NCBI GenBank assembly: GCA_019750915.1
Contig: JAIENY010000010.1
Coordinates: forward strand, 62,001 to 126,000
From: Xanthobacteraceae bacterium
GTDB lineage: Bacteria; Pseudomonadota; Alphaproteobacteria; Rhizobiales; Xanthobacteraceae
Direction of reading: 5' to 3'
DNA: 64,000 bases
The first letter of the stretch is position 1. Each line of letters opens with the position of its first letter. Shown here one piece after another: positions 1 through 11,441 of the stretch. Position numbers and translations under genes: made by a program. The notes beneath the pieces are model-generated. The model was not told the DNA's origin and ran no database searches. It saw only the letters and a list, made by a program, of their open reading frames with translations.

Positions 1-650
1 CGCAGACTGGCCGCGGCCGCGATCGGGCCAATCACGAGGCTTATCAGTGAAAGCGCGCAAAGGATGGAGAAAGGCGCACCGAGTTCGCCGCGATCGATGG
101 CGGCATTGGACGCGGCGACGCCGAAGATCAGGATCGGAATCGACAGCGGAAGAACCAGAACAGCCAGAAGAAGCCCTCCGCGCCGCATAGTGACAGCCAA
201 TGCGGCTCCGATCATGCCGGTCAACGTCAACGCGGGCGTGCCCGCGAGGAGCGTCAGGGTGACATTGACTGTCGCTTGCGGCTCGAGGTTAAGGAGAATG
301 CCCGCAAACGGCGTTGCCACGATCAGCGGCAGGCCTGCGGCGATCCAATGCGCGGCGGCCTTGGCGACGCAACTCAGTTCGAGAGGGACGCGGCCCATGA
401 GAATGAGGTCGAGCGAGCCGTCATCCTGATCGGCTGTGAAGAGGCGGTCCAGTGTCAACAGGCTTGCGAGCAGGGCGCCCAGCCATAACACCGCGGGACC
501 GATCCGTTTGAGGAGCGGAACGTCCGGTCCGATTGCGAACGGCATCAACACGACAACGCTGAGAAAAAACAGGACGCCGACGACAGCGCCGCCGCCGATC
601 CGCCAGGCGATGCGCAGGTCGCGCCTGAGCAATGCTGCAAGCGGACTCAC
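1..650 (-). CDS. ccmB: heme exporter protein CcmB, 3' end outside window
   Basis: Membrane subunit of the CcmAB heme-handling ABC complex of cytochrome c maturation (system I), inner membrane. The minus-strand frame opens with GTG at 650 ([20 protein letters not shown]) and stays open to the window edge, about 216 residues, close to the full family length of about 220. Several hydrophobic segments are visible (residues about 17-36, 42-60, 95-120, 125-150, 155-175) and the cytosolic stretch [18 protein letters not shown] is typical of CcmB. The GTG start overlaps the ccmA stop as GTGA, implying translational coupling. Only the last few residues should be missing. Confidence 0.9.
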   Translation of the reverse strand, partial: MSPLAALLRRDLRIAWRIGGGAVVGVLFFLSVVVLMPFAIGPDVPLLKRIGPAVLWLGALLASLLTLDRLFTADQDDGSLDLILMGRVPLELSCVAKAAAHWIAAGLPLIVATPFAGILLNLEPQATVNVTLTLLAGTPALTLTGMIGAALAVTMRRGGLLLAVLVLPLSIPILIFGVAASNAAIDRGELGAPFSILCALSLISLVIGPIAAAASL

Positions 651-1252
651 GCAGCCCCTCCCAAGCGGATTTCGTTTGTTGGAATGCCGATCGGGGCATG
701 TGTCGCCGCGACGATGTGTCCGCCGCTCGCGAGATGGCTCTGCATGATGGCAGCGAAACTGATCTGGCCCGCCGAATCCAGCGCCGTCGTCGGCTCGTCA
801 AGCAGCCAGACCGGCCGTTTGACTGCGAGCAGCCGGGCCATCGACAGCCGCCGCCGCTGCCCGGCCGACAAAAAGGCCGCGGGAAGATCGCCAATCGCGT
901 CCAGTCCGACGGCCGCAAGGGCGGTCGTCATGTCGGCAACCTCGCCGCCGAGATAAGCCTGCCAGAAGGCCAGGTTTTCGCGGACACTCAGGGCGGCCTT
1001 GAGAGGATCGCGGTGGCCCAGATAATGAGCCTGTTCCTTCAGGGGCAATTCGGCGTTGCCGCCGTCGAACCGGATTGTCCCGGACTCCGCCGGCAGCAAC
1101 CCGGCGAGGATTCGCAAAAGGGACGATTTTCCTGCACCGTTCGGTCCGGTGACGGCCAGTGCGCCGCCCGCGGCCACTTCGAAATCGAGACCGGCGAAGA
1201 CCTCTCGGCTGCCGCGCACGCAGGTTACGTTCTGGCCGACAAGCCGCGTCAC
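647..1252 (-). CDS. ccmA: heme exporter ATP-binding protein CcmA
   Basis: ATPase of the CcmAB complex that releases holo-CcmE during cytochrome c maturation. Starting at GTG 1252 ([20 protein letters not shown]) gives 201 residues, the usual family length; a gagg stretch lies about ten bases upstream. An alternative ATG at 1330 would add 26 residues of non-ABC character. Visible motifs: Walker [10 protein letters not shown], signature LSAGQRRRL (the LSAGQ variant common in CcmA), Walker B WLLDEPT and H-loop ATHAP. Its TGA overlaps the ccmB GTG start. The next gene upstream, acnA, runs divergently. Confidence 0.92.
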   Translation of the reverse strand: MTRLVGQNVTCVRGSREVFAGLDFEVAAGGALAVTGPNGAGKSSLLRILAGLLPAESGTIRFDGGNAELPLKEQAHYLGHRDPLKAALSVRENLAFWQAYLGGEVADMTTALAAVGLDAIGDLPAAFLSAGQRRRLSMARLLAVKRPVWLLDEPTTALDSAGQISFAAIMQSHLASGGHIVAATHAPIGIPTNEIRLGGAA

Positions 1253-1470
1253 CGGAGCGCGCCTCGACCCATCAGGTGAGACGTGTTTTCGGGGGCGGGG
1301 GTATCTGGCGTCCACATGCTGGAAGACCAATGTCGTGTGGCGAACAGTCTGGAAAGATTCTATAGAACCGGGTCAGGTGCAACACACAATGCCAGACGGC
1401 GCAAGGCGGAGCTTTGCGCGCATAATATTGTGTATTGCCAATTTGTTATCACATGAGTGGGGTCTGCCAT

Positions 1471-4191
<2,721 letters not shown>

Positions 4192-4310
4192 GGATTGCCC
4201 AGAACAACCAACCGTGAATAGGCTCACTGGCACGTGAGTGGTTGCTGGCGGGCGTGAGGCTTATCAAAAGTCCTGCACCGCTAGCGATTACTGTTCATCA
4301 GGACGTCTTT

Positions 4311-5096
4311 GTGAGTTTTCATTCGACCAGTTCAAGCCGGATACGTTGGGTCCCTAAGGGAACCGCGGGCCTTCTTGCGCTCGGATGTGCATTGATGGTC
4401 GGGGAGGTGCTTTCAGCTCAGCCGGCAGCTGCGGCGGGTCTTCGTGCCGTGGTTGAACTGTTTACGTCGCAAGGGTGTTCGTCCTGTCCCCCGGCGGACA
4501 AGATTGTCGGCGAGCTTGCGAAGGATCCCTCCGTCGTCGCGCTCAGTCTGCCGATCGACTATTGGGATTATCTGGGCTGGAAGGACACGCTGGCCGACTC
4601 ACGTTTTTCGGCGCGGCAGCGGGCCTATTCCATCATGCGTGGCGATCGCGAAGTCTATACACCGCAGGTTGTTGTCAACGGTGTGACGCACGTGCTTGGC
4701 AGCGACCGAAAGGGAATCGATGCCGCAGTCGAGAAAACGAGGCGCGAAGACGGCATCATGACAGTGCCGGTGAAGATGCTGAAGGCTGACGGGCATATCG
4801 ACATTTCGGTGCCTGCCACGACCGGCCAGCATGCTGAAGTCTGGATTTGCGCGATCTCGAAGTCGGTCCCCATCACCATCGGGCGTGGTGAAAATCACGG
4901 CAAGCAGGTCATTTATCACAACGTGGTACGCGACATGCTCAAGGTCGGCGACTGGAACGGAACCGCCAGCAGCTGGTCCGTTCCAATCGAAAATGTCTCC
5001 CGTAATGGCGCCGACGCCGCCGCCGTCTTTGTCCAGGACGGCAATCGCGACCGGCCAGGCCCCATGCTCGGCGCAGCCTACACCACCCTTCAATAA
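4311..5096 (+). CDS. DUF1223 thioredoxin-fold exported protein
   Basis: Member of the DUF1223 family, predicted periplasmic thioredoxin-fold proteins of unknown function. GTG 4311 follows an AGGA at 4300-4303 and yields 261 residues; an earlier TTG at 4242 is in frame but has no better support. A hydrophobic segment (TAGLLALGCALMVGEVLSA) ending in AQPAAAAG is a likely signal peptide. The mature part opens with VVELFTSQGCSSCPPADK, whose CSSC resembles a thioredoxin CxxC site, followed by the family stretch LPIDYWDYLGWKD. Downstream of acnA with 119 bases between, so possibly co-transcribed. Function not known; a redox role is a guess from the CxxC. Confidence 0.85.
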   Translation: MSFHSTSSSRIRWVPKGTAGLLALGCALMVGEVLSAQPAAAAGLRAVVELFTSQGCSSCPPADKIVGELAKDPSVVALSLPIDYWDYLGWKDTLADSRFSARQRAYSIMRGDREVYTPQVVVNGVTHVLGSDRKGIDAAVEKTRREDGIMTVPVKMLKADGHIDISVPATTGQHAEVWICAISKSVPITIGRGENHGKQVIYHNVVRDMLKVGDWNGTASSWSVPIENVSRNGADAAAVFVQDGNRDRPGPMLGAAYTTLQ

Positions 5097-5113
5097 ACAA
5101 TCCGCGCCTTTGA

Positions 5114-5140
5114 GGCGGTCCGTGCGCAGCACGAACCGCC
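5114..5140 (+). terminator. hairpin after the DUF1223 gene
   Basis: Arms 5114-5125 and 5129-5140 form a 12-bp stem with one C/A mismatch around a gca loop. It lies 18 bases after the stop codon at 5096. There is no T-run, so it may be a Rho-associated or mRNA-end hairpin rather than a classic terminator. Confidence 0.45.
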
Positions 5141-5422
5141 GTCGCACGCGACAGCAAGGCCAATAAAAAAGGGCCAGCGTGAGCTGACCCGCAGAACCAT
5201 CCTGGGAAGGAAAATAGACCCGATCCTGCCGACCCCGGGGGGCTGGGGGCTGAGGAATCCGGTGCCGACGGGACCGGGTCAACGCAGTGATCGTAACCTT
5301 GCAACCGGCCACGGCGGCGTAGGGGCGGAATTTGGGCTGGATTGTGATTTGTCCTAACGTTGGTGTGACTCCCCAAAAACGGTGAATACGGGACTTGCCG
5401 AGCCGCGCGGGGAGGTCGATCA

Positions 5423-5438
5423 TGTCACGCCGGTGACA
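5423..5438. promoter_or_regulatory. inverted repeat tgtcac-gccg-gtgaca
   Basis: Perfect 6-bp arms around four bases, ending two bases before the AGGAG ribosome site (5440-5444) of the DUF2794 gene. The position suggests an operator or an mRNA hairpin controlling initiation; the binding protein cannot be named. Confidence 0.35.
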
Positions 5439-5452
5439 TAGGAGAACGCGGT

Positions 5453-5818
5453 ATGACTCCGGGGGCGAGCGACTCTGAAAGTGGGGATAGTCGAGGATTG
5501 GACCGTCCGGCCGGGAGCCTCACACCAACGGTGACCTTTAATCGTTTGGAGCTCAATCGCATCCTCAATCTGTACGGACGCATGGTCGCCGATGGCGAGT
5601 GGCGGGATTATGCAATCGACTTCCTGCGCGACAAGGCGGTGTTTTCGATTTTCCGCCGCGCCTCTGAAGTGCCGCTCTACCGGATCGAAAAGGATCCGCG
5701 GCTGGCCCGCAAGCAGGGCGCCTACAGCGTGATATCGGCGGGTGGACAGATCCTCCGGCGCGGGCACGATCTGGAGCGCGTGCTGCTCGTGATCGACCGC
5801 AAGCTGTCGCTGGTCTAG
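5453..5818 (+). CDS. DUF2794 family protein
   Basis: Small cytosolic protein of the DUF2794 family, widespread in alphaproteobacteria and of unknown function. ATG 5453 is preceded by AGGAG at 5440-5444. 121 residues: a polar, probably disordered N-terminus (1-24), then the conserved body beginning VTFNRLELNRILNLYGRMVA and continuing with YAIDFLRDKAVFSIFRRASE and RIEKDPRLARKQGAYSVIS. No signal peptide, membrane segment or catalytic motif can be seen. Monocistronic by spacing; the neighbour downstream is convergent. Confidence 0.85.
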   Translation: MTPGASDSESGDSRGLDRPAGSLTPTVTFNRLELNRILNLYGRMVADGEWRDYAIDFLRDKAVFSIFRRASEVPLYRIEKDPRLARKQGAYSVISAGGQILRRGHDLERVLLVIDRKLSLV

Positions 5819-5912
5819 CGGCTCGCAGCGAGCGCCCTGTCTCGCCCAATGCCGTTTGCCGAAGGAGTTGTTTCGAAAGCGGCTTCATGAGCCGCATTGC
5901 TGTCCCGAAATG

Positions 5913-6401
5913 TCAGCCTGAAGCCCTTTGACCTTGCTTGTAAATCGAGATGATCTGAGCGGTCAGACCGACGATGAGAATGACAAGAAGGCTCGCCTGA
6001 AATCCGATGAGCAATGGCGATTTCAAGTCGGTCGCCAGGGGATGGCCATCCGGAACGCGACGCAGAATTTCAGTAATCGTGGGCAGCGCCAACAGAAATG
6101 CCGTCAGGCTCAGGCAGATTGTTTCGAAGTACCGGGCGATGCGTCCCGCACGAGGAAGCCGTCCAACGCCATAACCTGCGAGCAGAAGCAGGATCGTGAT
6201 CGTACCGATGCCATAACTGACCGATTGATGCGCGACCAGAAAGACTGTCGTGGCGCCAATCAGCATTGAAACGAAATAGACGACACCCGGCCCCGAGCGC
6301 GGCACGATCCTGCCGTGACGAGCGAACATGTGGACGGCTGCTGGAATGGCGGGGAGACTGCCGAGGGTATGCAACCAGCCAAGCGGCGAAATTCCAAACA
6401 T
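5913..6401 (-). CDS. small multi-pass membrane protein, likely TetR target
   Basis: 162 residues from ATG 6401 (MFGISPLGWLHTLGSLPAIP), chosen because aaagga lies about eight bases upstream; a GTG at 6437 lacks a ribosome site. About four or five hydrophobic helices are visible (residues near 10-25, 38-58, 62-80, 95-115, 130-150), joined by short Arg-rich loops and ending in a basic tail. I do not recognise the family and assign no function. A TetR-type operator copy lies about 60 bases upstream (6462-6476), and the TetR gene sits directly upstream in the same direction, so the regulator probably controls this gene. Confidence 0.65.
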   Translation of the reverse strand: MFGISPLGWLHTLGSLPAIPAAVHMFARHGRIVPRSGPGVVYFVSMLIGATTVFLVAHQSVSYGIGTITILLLLAGYGVGRLPRAGRIARYFETICLSLTAFLLALPTITEILRRVPDGHPLATDLKSPLLIGFQASLLVILIVGLTAQIISIYKQGQRASG

Positions 6402-6461
6402 AGAGAGATCCTTTTGTTGATTGGCAGAGGTCTTCACAGGAGGATTACGAGTAAATTACAT

Positions 6462-6476
6462 ACCTATTAGTCGGTA
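6462..6476. promoter_or_regulatory. operator-like site before membrane protein gene
   Basis: Reads acctattagtcggta and matches the site before the TetR gene (acctattagtaggtt, 7108-7122) at 13 of 15 positions. It lies in the promoter region of the membrane-protein gene (start 6401). Inferred to be bound by the adjacent TetR protein. Confidence 0.6.
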
Positions 6477-6515
6477 GGATTTGCCGCATGCTTTCGATCT
6501 GGGTGTGAGGCTTCA

Positions 6516-7097
6516 CTAGCGAGGAAGGAGACGCTCCAGCAGGGGATCGGTGATGGCGCCGAATATCTTGGGGTCGCCATAAGCGCGTGCCGAAAGCATG
6601 GCGCCGTGAACGGTGGCCATGAAAAGCTCAGCCTCGGCTTTGGGTGTTCCGCTTAACAGGAAACTGCCGCGCTTTGCGCCCCGTTCCAGAACCGAGGTTA
6701 TCCACGCCGACAGCGATCGAAAGTACGCCCTTACCTCATGCACGACGTCTTCGGGAAGAACCGGAATCTCGTTGGCCAGCAGCGCGCAAACGCAGAACGA
6801 GGTATTCGCATCGGCGATGCATGCCTTCCAGAACCCCGCATAGGCCCGGAGTTGCTCGACGGGATCGGAGACTTGCCGTTCCAATTTTGCGATGCCTGCT
6901 TCGGCCTCCGCTCTGTATCGGGCGACCAACGTGCGAACCAAGTCGGACTTGCTGGGGAAATGATGGTGAATGCTGGCGTTACGGATGCCGACCACCCCGG
7001 CGATGTCGGCATAGCTAAAGCCGTTATATCCACCCGCAACCACCAGTGACCGCGCACAACGGAGGATATCGTCTGAGGTGGTTGAAGCACTCGCCAT
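6516..7097 (-). CDS. TetR/AcrR family transcriptional regulator
   Basis: Ligand-responsive repressor, 193 residues. The N-terminal TetR helix-turn-helix is clear: DILRCARSLVVAGGYNGFSY, ADIAGVVGIRNASIHHHF and PSKSDLVRTLVARY (residues about 10-60). The rest is the ligand-binding helical domain, with LYG-less but typical AYAGFWKACIAD. ATG 7097 lies only six bases from a perfect inverted repeat (7103-7122), so binding there would block its own promoter or initiation. A near-identical half of that site precedes the downstream membrane-protein gene. The effector is unknown. Confidence 0.92.
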   Translation of the reverse strand: MASASTTSDDILRCARSLVVAGGYNGFSYADIAGVVGIRNASIHHHFPSKSDLVRTLVARYRAEAEAGIAKLERQVSDPVEQLRAYAGFWKACIADANTSFCVCALLANEIPVLPEDVVHEVRAYFRSLSAWITSVLERGAKRGSFLLSGTPKAEAELFMATVHGAMLSARAYGDPKIFGAITDPLLERLLPR

Positions 7098-7102
7098 ACC
7101 GA

Positions 7103-7122
7103 AACCTACCTATTAGTAGGTT
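7103..7122. promoter_or_regulatory. TetR operator, inverted repeat
   Basis: aacctac and gtaggtt are perfect 7-bp arms around ctatta, immediately upstream of the TetR gene start. A related copy occurs at 6462-6476 before the next gene. Autoregulation is inferred from this placement. Confidence 0.65.
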
Positions 7123-7225
7123 ATACGTCAACCGAAATAACGGCGTGCCGTGCTTATCTGCAATTGGCGTGGCCGCGCCCGGGTGCCTGCCCACATCTCC
7201 CTGCGCAGATCAGGTGGATGCCGGG

Positions 7226-7759
7226 TCATTCCGGAAAGGCGGGGCCGGTGGCTGCCTCACCCAAGGCCCGCTGCATCAACACCGTATCGAGCCAGCGCCC
7301 GAATTTCAGGCCTGTGTTAGCCAAAGTCCCGATCATTGAAAATCCAGCGCGTGCGTGGAGCCTGATCGAGGGTTCGTTGGCCGAATCACCGATCACCGCC
7401 ACCATCTGACGCAACCCGGACGCTGCCGAACGGGCGATCAATTCCTCCAGCAGCAGCAGCCCGATGCCTTTGCGCTGGAAGGCGGGGGCAAGGTAGATCG
7501 AGTTCTCAACAGTGAACCGATAAGCAGGTCGCGGCCGAAACGGGCCGGCATAGGCATAGCCCGTGACGCCGCCGTCGCTGGCGGCGACCAGATAGGGAAA
7601 GCCGCCGTCCGTCAGCGCCGCGTAGCGCCGGGTCATTTCCGAAACATCCGGAGCTTCCAGTTCGAAAGTGGCGGTGCGCTCAAGCACCTCTTCGGCATAG
7701 ATATCGGTAATGGCGGGAATGTCGGTGAGGGCGGCAGGCCGGATTTCGATAGCGGGCAT
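7226..7759 (-). CDS. GNAT family N-acetyltransferase, phosphinothricin-type
   Basis: Transfers acetyl from acetyl-CoA to an amino group; the sequence resembles the Pat/Bar/YncA branch of GNAT enzymes. 177 residues from ATG 7759, with AAGGTG six bases upstream. Family landmarks: IRPAALTDIPAITDIYAEEV and RTATFELEAPDVSEM at the N-terminus, VTGYAYAGPFRPRPAYRFTVE in the middle, the acetyl-CoA loop QRKGIGLLLLEELI, and SIRLHARAGFSMIGTLANTG with the typical GxKFGRWLDTVLMQ ending. The true substrate (methionine sulfone/sulfoximine, phosphinothricin or another amine) cannot be told from sequence. Preceded in orientation by the BI-1 gene and separated from it by a strong terminator. Confidence 0.9.
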   Translation of the reverse strand: MPAIEIRPAALTDIPAITDIYAEEVLERTATFELEAPDVSEMTRRYAALTDGGFPYLVAASDGGVTGYAYAGPFRPRPAYRFTVENSIYLAPAFQRKGIGLLLLEELIARSAASGLRQMVAVIGDSANEPSIRLHARAGFSMIGTLANTGLKFGRWLDTVLMQRALGEAATGPAFPE

Positions 7760-7791
7760 GGGCCGCACCTTAGATTTGGCGGCTCCAAAAC

Positions 7792-7821
7792 GAAAGCCCC
7801 GGCCGTGAGGCCGGGGCTTTC
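7792..7821 (-). terminator. terminator of the Bax-inhibitor-1 gene
   Basis: Perfect 13-bp stem gaaagccccggcc/ggccggggctttc around a four-base loop. On the minus strand it follows the BI-1 stop codon (7851) and is trailed by gtttt. Confidence 0.85.
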
Positions 7822-7850
7822 CAGTTTCACCCGCTCAAGTCACATGGAGC

Positions 7851-8669
7851 TTACTGATTGCGCTGTCCGAGAAGCTGCAACAGCAGCGTGAACAGGTTGA
7901 TGAAGTTCAGGTACAGCGACAACGCGCCGCTGATGGCCGCGCGCTCGGCGATGTCGCCGCCGGCGGCTCCATAGCCATAGATGTAATCGTTCTTCAGCCG
8001 CTGCGTATCCCAGGCGGTGAGGCCCGCGAACACCAGCACACCGACCACCGAGACTGCGAACTGCAGCGCCGAGGATGCGATGAACAGATTGACCAGGCTC
8101 GCGATGATGACGCCGAACAGGCCCATGATCAGGAACGAGCCCATGCCGCTCATGTCACGCTTGGTGGTGTAACCGTAGAGGCTCAGCGCACCGAACGACG
8201 CCGCGGTGATGAAGAACACCCGCACGATCGAGGAGTGCGTGTACACCAGGAAGATCGACGACAGCGAAATTCCCATCAGCGCGGAGAACGCCCAGAACAG
8301 CATCTGGGCGGTCTGAGGACGCAGACGGTTGATGCCGAACGAGATGGCGAACACCATCACGAGCGGGGCAAGCATGAACACCCATTTCAGCGGGCTGACG
8401 AACAAGGCGTAGCCGAACTGCGTGAGATACTGACCGCGTGCAAGAGCGATCGAAGCGCCGGAGGCGCTCTGAACCGCCTGGGACGCATCGCCGGTCACGG
8501 CCAGCATGTACACGCCGAGTGCGGCAAAGCCCGTAATCGCCAGACCAATCGTCATGTAGTTGTAGATCTTGAGCATGTACGCGCGCAGACCGGCATCCAC
8601 CGCCGCGGCGTCAGCGCGTCCGGCGGTACGGCCGAACGGAGAGGCATAATTACGATCAAAGTCCGACAT
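7851..8669 (-). CDS. Bax inhibitor-1/YccA family membrane protein
   Basis: Integral membrane protein of the BI-1 (TMBIM/UPF0005) family, several members of which act as pH-sensitive calcium leak channels; its role here is unknown. 272 residues from ATG 8669 (MSDFDRNYASPFGRT). An upstream in-frame extension to 8867 is rejected because it is charged and unrelated to the family. Seven hydrophobic helices follow YMLKIYNYMTIGLAITGFAA; the family signature is in TKRDMSGMGSFLIMGLFGVI and WDTQRLKNDYIYG. Stands alone with its own terminator. Confidence 0.92.
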   Translation of the reverse strand: MSDFDRNYASPFGRTAGRADAAAVDAGLRAYMLKIYNYMTIGLAITGFAALGVYMLAVTGDASQAVQSASGASIALARGQYLTQFGYALFVSPLKWVFMLAPLVMVFAISFGINRLRPQTAQMLFWAFSALMGISLSSIFLVYTHSSIVRVFFITAASFGALSLYGYTTKRDMSGMGSFLIMGLFGVIIASLVNLFIASSALQFAVSVVGVLVFAGLTAWDTQRLKNDYIYGYGAAGGDIAERAAISGALSLYLNFINLFTLLLQLLGQRNQ

Positions 8670-8876
8670 TGTCGAAACCCCGTGGTTGCCTGGCGGCTGT
8701 CCAGGTTGACAAACGCCAGCGAGAAAATCTGTCTTCGGTTCGCTATTCCAGACTGCGTGATGACTGCCGGGATCGCAAAACCGAACCTGCTCCGTATGTG
8801 GGAAAATAACACGTCCGACGCAAGCCGTCCTGCGCGGCTGAATGTCGCAAATCCCTGATCGGGCCAATACAAATTG

Positions 8877-11441
8877 TCACAAGTTTCGCAGGACCGCAGC
8901 AGGTTTTTGATTAAGTGCGAGTAATGTTCCGGCCAACCCGAGGCAAACCGTCAGAATGACCGCGGCAACCACCACAATGCCGGCGTATCCCGCCTGCCAC
9001 TGGAAGCTTAGCGTCATTAACCGTGTGACGATTTGCCAGGCGGCGATTGACCCCGCGGCGACCCCGAAGATGGCGGTCGCCAGCGCGATGAGCAGATATT
9101 CCGTCACGTAGGCGCCGAGCAGTTGCCAGCGAGTCGCACCTAGCGTCTTCAGGATCACGGCATCGTAGACGCGGTGGCGGTGTCCGGCGGCCAGTGCGCC
9201 GCCCAAAACGAGCAGGGCCGAGACCAGCGTCAGCAGGCTGGCGCCGCGGATTCCCAGAACAAGGTTATTGATCACGGCTCCGATGCTTTGCAGGGCGTCC
9301 CGGACCCGAATGCTGGTGATCGAGGGGAAGGCTGCAGCAACCGTCTTGATGATCGCGGCATCGGCGGCGGAGGTCTGCTGGGTCGTTGTCAGGGTAGCAA
9401 TATCGGTGTGGGGCGCGCCCTGAAATGCGTTCGGCGAGAACACCAGGACGAAATTGATTCCGAGCGTCTGCCAGTCCACCTGCCGCAGATTGCCGACGGT
9501 CGCGGTGATGTTGCGGCCGAGCACATTCACCGTGATGTCGTCGCCGACCTTCAACCCGAAGCCGTCGGCGATCTTTTTTTCCATCGAAACGAGCGGCTTG
9601 CCCTGATGGTCCGGTCGCCACCATGTGCCCTCGATGATCTTTGATCCTTTCGGCACTTCATTTGAATAGGTTAGCCCGCGGTCGCTTTGCAGGACCCACT
9701 CGACATCTGCGGAAGGCTTCAGCTTGTCGGCTTCAATGCCCTTTATGGCGATGATACGGCCACGCAGCATCGGGACTGTTTCGATGCTGGCGCCGGGCGC
9801 GGTGTCCTTGAGAAGCTGTTCGAAGCGAGGCGCGTCACCTGACGGCACATCGAGGAAATAGAACGAGGGCGCATGTTCGGGGAGCGCCGTGCCGAACTGA
9901 CGCCGCAGATTGCCGTCGATTTGAGTCACCGTCACCAGCGTTGCGAGTCCAAGTCCGAGGGACAGCACCACGGATGGTGTCAGCGCGCCGGGGCGATGAA
10001 TATTGGCAATCGCCAGCCGCAGCATGGTGATGCGCGTGCGCGGCAGGCGTTTGGCGGTCGCCATCACAAGCGTCGCCACACCGCGCAACAAGACGAACGC
10101 GAAGGCGCTCGCGGCGACAAAAATCAGGGCCACCTTGCGGTCGTAGGCAAAGCCCACCGCAACCCCGACCAGCACCAGGAGAGCGAGGCCTGTCAGCGCA
10201 ATATAGGCGCGACTCGGCGCATGTTTTCGCGCCGTGACTTCATCGCGAAATAGCGCCGCGACCGATACGTCATCCACGCGCCCGAGCGGCCAGAGCGCGA
10301 AGGCCAGCGCCGCCAGCACCCCATAGGCAAGGGACAGCGCCAATTGCGGGAGATGAATGGCGGGTTCGAGGGGGAGCGGAAGGATGCTCTTGAAGGCCAG
10401 CAGGATCGCGTAGGGGAGTGCCGCCCCGAGCGCCGTCCCGATCAGTGATCCGGCGACGGCGAGCAGCAGCACCTGCATCAGGTAAATCGCGAACACCACG
10501 CGCGAGGGTGCGCCCAGTGCCTTGTAAGTCGCGATGACGTCGCGCCGCCGCTCCAGATGACTGCGAACCGCATTGACCACGCCGACGCCGCCGATCAGCA
10601 AGGCGGCAAGCCCGACCAGCGTGAGGTACTGCGTAAAGCGCGACACGCTGCGTTCAAGTTGCGGCGAGGCTTTCAATGAACTGCGAATTTCCCATCCGGC
10701 TTGTGGGAAGCGGGCATCCGCCGTGTCAGTCAGCCGCCGCACCGCTGCATCGCTGGGATGATCGAGGGCGACGCGATAGGTCCAGCGGATCAGCGAGCCA
10801 GGTTGCAGCAGTCCGCTTGAGCGAAGCGCGTCAATGCTCATCAGGAAACGCGGTCCAAAGGAGATGCCGCCAAGCAGCTTGTCCGGTTCTGATGTCACCG
10901 TTGAGCGGATTTCGAATGTTGCGCTGCCGACCGTGACCCTGTCACCGACCTTGAGGTTCAACCGCGCCAGCAGAACCGGATCGACCGCTGCACCATAAAC
11001 TCCGTTTTGCGGAGCGAGCAGGCGGCCGAGCGGAAGCTGGGGATCGAGATCGACATGGCCCAGCAATGGATGCATGCCGTCAACGGCCTTGATGTCGATC
11101 AGCGCAAGGTCGCCATTGCCGTTTCGCGCCATGCCACGCGACGTTGCGACCGCGGAGAAGCGGCCCTGCGCCTTCAGGAATTGCAGTTCTTCGGCGGTGG
11201 CCTCGCGCTGAAACAATGCGAAGGTAACGTCGCCGCCGAGCAGAATGCGCGCCTGATGCGCAAGGCCATCGCTCAGGCTCGACGACGTCGCGCCGACACC
11301 GGCAATCGCCATCACGCCGAGCGCGATACAGGCGATGAAGACGTAGAAGCCGCGAAGGCCGCCGCGCAGTTCGCGAAGCGCGAACCGAAAAGTCAGCGCG
11401 AGCAGGTTCGGTGGAGAAGCCGGCGCGGCGGTGAGAATCAT
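8877..11441 (-). CDS. ABC transporter permease, FtsX/YbbP type
   Basis: Large permease of a MacB/FtsX-superfamily exporter (YbbP-like), 854 residues. One transmembrane helix near the N-terminus (FYVFIACIALGVMAIAGVGA) is followed by a MacB-like periplasmic domain, a first FtsX bundle (about 265-400), a second periplasmic domain and a second FtsX bundle at the C-terminus. Typical FtsX stretches are RRRDVIATYKALGAPSRVVF and HRVYDAVILKTLGATRWQLL. Its ATG overlaps the ATPase stop as ATGA, so the two are coupled. The neighbouring esterase tesA makes the ybbA-ybbP-tesA module seen in many proteobacteria; the substrate is not established. Confidence 0.92.
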   Translation of the reverse strand: MILTAAPASPPNLLALTFRFALRELRGGLRGFYVFIACIALGVMAIAGVGATSSSLSDGLAHQARILLGGDVTFALFQREATAEELQFLKAQGRFSAVATSRGMARNGNGDLALIDIKAVDGMHPLLGHVDLDPQLPLGRLLAPQNGVYGAAVDPVLLARLNLKVGDRVTVGSATFEIRSTVTSEPDKLLGGISFGPRFLMSIDALRSSGLLQPGSLIRWTYRVALDHPSDAAVRRLTDTADARFPQAGWEIRSSLKASPQLERSVSRFTQYLTLVGLAALLIGGVGVVNAVRSHLERRRDVIATYKALGAPSRVVFAIYLMQVLLLAVAGSLIGTALGAALPYAILLAFKSILPLPLEPAIHLPQLALSLAYGVLAALAFALWPLGRVDDVSVAALFRDEVTARKHAPSRAYIALTGLALLVLVGVAVGFAYDRKVALIFVAASAFAFVLLRGVATLVMATAKRLPRTRITMLRLAIANIHRPGALTPSVVLSLGLGLATLVTVTQIDGNLRRQFGTALPEHAPSFYFLDVPSGDAPRFEQLLKDTAPGASIETVPMLRGRIIAIKGIEADKLKPSADVEWVLQSDRGLTYSNEVPKGSKIIEGTWWRPDHQGKPLVSMEKKIADGFGLKVGDDITVNVLGRNITATVGNLRQVDWQTLGINFVLVFSPNAFQGAPHTDIATLTTTQQTSAADAAIIKTVAAAFPSITSIRVRDALQSIGAVINNLVLGIRGASLLTLVSALLVLGGALAAGHRHRVYDAVILKTLGATRWQLLGAYVTEYLLIALATAIFGVAAGSIAAWQIVTRLMTLSFQWQAGYAGIVVVAAVILTVCLGLAGTLLALNQKPAAVLRNL

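Larger units (their letters stand above)
5097..5452. other. 356-base intergenic region
   Basis: No convincing gene on either strand. It holds a hairpin at 5114-5140 downstream of the DUF1223 gene and a 16-base inverted repeat (5423-5438) just upstream of the DUF2794 ribosome site. A second weak hairpin (gggccagc/gctgaccc, one mismatch) lies near 5170-5189. The stretch 5235-5260 is very G-rich without an obvious function. Confidence 0.6.
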
